From positions 48,864,949-48,928,948 of the forward strand of contig NC_069123.1 of NCBI RefSeq assembly GCF_026914265.1: a stretch of 64,000 bases of DNA. The letters run 5' to 3'. The position numbers were made by a program, and so were the translations under genes. This DNA is from Mya arenaria. Its lineage: Eukaryota; Mollusca; Bivalvia; Myida; Myidae. Within the stretch, counting starts at the first letter, position 1. Each line of letters starts with the position of its first letter. The notes beneath the pieces were generated by a model, which saw only the letters and a program-made list of their open reading frames with translations, made no database searches and was not told the DNA's origin. Below, piece by piece: positions 60,340 to 64,000 of the stretch.

Positions 60340-63300
60340 CCTTCATCAAGATGCTGGCAACGACTGGGCAACACAATTATCCTTGTAAGATTTATGGGAT
60401 GCAGGTTCGCATTGTTCAGCTTGCTATGTACTTAGACATTTAAGACGTTCCTGGAACTTGAGATGGAGATTAACCGCAGCTGAACATTATAAAATACATA
60501 ACACATATATCATTCAATATTTGCCATACATTTTTGAAAAGAGGATATAGGGGAGAAAACAAGCATTTAAATTACACAAACTAAAACTATTATCTTGTTA
60601 AATGTAGAGGGTCGTATTAGTAAGATGAATCTGCGTTATTTCTTTTTCTATATTTCTATAATCAAACAAGGCTCAATGTCAATGGCTCAATTGCTTCATT
60701 TCATGTTAAAAACAACGATGTACATTTTTATTATGTTTTAAGAAACAGCGTATTGACTTCATGAATGATTGAGGCAAGCAGGAGACGACAACTTTGCACA
60801 AAAAGATTCATACAATTGACACATACGACTTTTTTTAACCATTTGCGTGTCAAAACATGAAAGCAGACAAATACTCCATATACATGTATATATTTGGAAA
60901 TATTGAATCAATTTATTCTTCGGTTGCAGTCTGCCTCTTTCATATTTAGAGAAGTGTTTAATGTATTGCGCCATTAATTCTTTAATTGCTTCCGCGTTGC
61001 TTCATCTCAAGGGAATATGCGAAACTGCAGATTTAAAATCAAACAAGATCATATTGTTAATACAAAAATAAAAATACGAGAACAGTGATTTAACGTGTTT
61101 GGTACAGAATATGTATCGTATTTATTGAAGCTGCCAATTGGTGGGATCTACCATTCACGTGGACAGGATGACTTAATATCCCAACAGTTTAACTCGTGAT
61201 AAAGGATGGGGTTGATGGTGTAGAATGACATTGATCGGGGTTTAGACTCCTTTACCACCGACTATAGAGGTGCAGCCGATGACGTAACTGGCTGTCTTGA
61301 GTACATGTTATAATAAAATATTATTTCAAGCAATTCGTTTAATCAGTGAATAATTTTCACTACAGTCTGAGCAGTGAAAATAACAATTTTAAGATAAACT
61401 TTAAAAACATTTGTAGTTACTTCCCTTTGATCAAAATGGAGCAAGCTTTATGTCAAAATAATCATTTGATATAACAATTTTTGGGTATGTTTAAAAATGG
61501 ATTATTTTGCAAAACAAAACTTACCGTTTAGTAGGGAAATTGTTATCCTATCTTCCAAATGTTTTATTAAGTTAAATGTACAAATATATGCTCAAGTTTG
61601 ATAAACCTCAAATTAAATTACAAACAAAAAAAGCAACAAATTGATTGAAAATTAATTCGTTTTTATACTATCTATTTAATATTGTTTTCATTTTAACCTG
61701 TTTGACTTTGTAATACGAAATTAACATAACAATCAATAAACTCAAGTACTCTACCATGAATCTGAAACACGTCATTGATGATCAACGATGCGTGATCTGC
61801 AGCTGGAAACTAAACCGTCTAAAAGCGATCAGACTTATGTTTTACAGTGGGATCGATTGGATACCATGAAACAAATTCATAAACGTGTAAAAATTAACAC
61901 ATCAATCCACTGTTTGTGAATACCCACTACCAAATTAGTTCCCAAACTAGCGTAAATGAAACAGTAAATTTGATTGTTAATATACAATAGCAGTCAGGGA
62001 CAAGTCAAAACATGTAAAAGCAGTTGAGGCTTTAGCAATGATTTATTTAAATTTGCATCACAGATTTGGGAAAAACTACAACAGAAATCTAGTGATCCAG
62101 CGCCTTTTTTATTTAGACAGTTTTTTTTTTTATCAACATTCCTTTTGCTATATTTAAAGACAATTTTAATTCTTTATTATTATATTTTTAATTTGTTTTT
62201 CGAACTTTGATGTACCTGTCCAGCTAGATGTATCTCAACAGCGTTCTCCGGTTGCAAACATCACGAACATCATGTACAATTCATTTACTCGGCTGTTTGT
62301 GTTTCCTTTTCAAAACAATATACGCGGATAAATTCGTACTCGAAAGTTAATGTAATACCATTTTGCTTGAATGCAAGCAGTAGTTAAGTAGTTAAGTTCT
62401 GTTGAAATATCTATGTCAATATTTGATTTCGAACAAATCAATAAAAACCTCATCAAGAAAAAGCCATTTTGTAGCGTTATATCGCCATACCCATTGAACA
62501 GACTTACAAGTTTTCTGTTTCTAACCACTCATCAATATCATGTAACGACATTATTTGCAGACCATTCTCGTTTGCGACACCATCTATCTCAATTACATCA
62601 AACAGTCCTTATAATAACCGGAGCGAACTATAATAAAACCAGACAAATATGTAAAAAGCTAGGACTGGTAGTCGAAATAACAATACGCACTTATAAAAGG
62701 TATCATTGAATAGCTAAGATCAGTATAAAAATCAAACATCAATGAGAAAGCCAGAAAAAGAATGACATTATTTCTGCCATAAGAACTCTAAACCTAAACT
62801 CAACACCCAAATAAATGCCGATACAAAAGTGTGTTCAAATTGGAGTTTGTGTATTCGTGAAGGTTATATTGTCTGGATATATTAATGAAAAGTCACAGAA
62901 AAATGTAGTTACAGAAGGGTATTACAAAGGAAAAGCAGTCATGCTGAAATATATCTTCTAGAATTCAAAGTCATGTGTTATACAATGACAAACGTTTATC
63001 TGCTATTGAAAGGAAGCAGATAGTTGTACAGACATGTTAATGACCTCTGGCCTTGAGTGAGATATACGAGGGGCGACAAAACTTATTTATGACTCAAGTG
63101 TCCTCAAGTTAATGCATATTTGATAAGATTTGCCTTTTACGTTTTTACTTTATTCAGGATTGTCGAGATAAGAGTGAGGTTGTGCAAGCAAACTGGTGTT
63201 AACCCTCAGTAAATTTGCATTTTACTGACCGTTCGAAGGCGATACCCAACAATCCTTGATAAACACACGTTTTTTTTAATATAGTATTTATACACTGTGT

Positions 63301-64000
63301 TGTTTGTGGAGTTTTGTGCTGTTGTTCTCTTTTCTTGATTGTGATGTTTTGTTTATGTGTTCTATGTCTTTGGCTTTAAACCTGTGCCACTAAACGGGGT
63401 TTATGTTTAAACGTTTGGCTGCTGAGCTTGTTTCTGTAGTTTTCATATAAAGATTGTCTTTGAAGAATTGCGGCTGCATTTAAAAAAATCCTTTCCTCCT
63501 GTTTTTTTTTTCGTTTAAACTCCTGCGTTGTTTACGGATTCAATATTATTATTAAATTATCAGGTAATATGGTTACGTAGTTTAAGTAATGCAATGGAAA
63601 CTTCAGGGATAAACCCATAAGCCCAACAAAATATAACCGCGTCTACAGGTACTTGGCCACTGAACGAGAGACACTCAGAGTATAAACGACACAGACAGAC
63701 CACACGTGCATCAACATATAATAATAATTGTTTATCAATGATATTTGGATAACTGTTAGAATGACTTCTGTCTGTTTTGTTCGATATACGTATCGGTGAG
63801 TCTTTAAACAATGTCGCATATCCACAAAAGGTCGTTTGGCCAAATATTTTAGGGTTTATAATTCATGTAACGATAAAGGACGATTCTTTAAGAAGTCAGA
63901 TATAAACAAGTTGTATTCACTTCACCAAATACTTATATCTTAAAAAATATAAAAAAATCTTAATACAATACCTTAAAAATGATAAAATGTTGCCATTTTC
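60340..64000. other. AT-rich region, nothing recognised
   Basis: Only short, motif-free frames on both strands. No repeat shared with the rest of the window was noticed. Confidence 0.5.

Overview
The window looks like intron-rich, AT-rich, transposon-laden animal nuclear DNA. A bivalve mollusc is my best guess. The reasons are the mix of tRNA-derived SINEs, a TTAA-flanked MITE starting AGCTGCACTCTCACAG, TGACCTTTGACCT-bearing dispersed repeats, repeats ending in GACAGACA runs, a tyrosine-recombinase retrotransposon with an SGNH-hydrolase-like part, and a small secreted cysteine-rich protein family built on the prokineticin/astakine pattern. The species call is inference; no ribosomal or mitochondrial marker is present.

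The main content is a head-to-tail array of three paralogous host genes, all on the minus strand: gene A (8272 to 2578), gene B (20573 to 14871) and gene C (43612 to 32268). I worked the exons out from splice sites and conserved phases. Each gene has a signal-peptide exon, then exons coding for two successive ten-cysteine domains of the prokineticin/astakine (AVIT/colipase/DKK-like) kind, then a tiny last exon that supplies the final cysteine and a variable tail. Gene C gives a complete 222-residue reading frame with 20 cysteines. Gene A has lost part of exon 3 (201 residues, domain 1 missing one cysteine). Gene B has a ruined exon 3 whose omission keeps the frame (171 residues). All three keep a TATA box about 160 bases before the ATG, and a poly(A) signal after the stop. 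Domain 2 is conserved while domain 1 decays, which suggests division of labour or ongoing loss.

The array grew by segmental duplication. Unit A runs from about 2330 to 12700 and unit C from about 32105 to 50500; they share kilobases of upstream DNA. Unit B (from about 14610) shares only the gene and proximal promoter. A remnant of an upstream block at 1970-2330 and another at 59100-60330 imply that the array once extended, or still extends, past both sides.

Mobile DNA separates and invades the units. Between B's TATA box and its old upstream DNA lie about 4.9 kb: a LINE 3' end and a pogo-type transposase gene that has itself taken three MITE insertions (21914-22364, 22789-23255, 23291-24070), each with its own target duplication. 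Next come a tandem repeat region, a 337-base MITE and a broken tyrosine-recombinase (Ngaro/DIRS-type) retrotransposon of about 4 kb. Gene C's intron 2 holds a LINE and a 25-base minisatellite. A 2.7-kb element with long terminal inverted repeats sits upstream of gene C. Intron 4 of A and B is filled by a 49/55-base minisatellite, which in C is a single unit.

From 50.5 kb to the right end I recognise no certain gene. There are local direct and inverted duplications (54.1-58.2 kb), a trinucleotide repeat at 58.4 kb and otherwise unremarkable AT-rich sequence.
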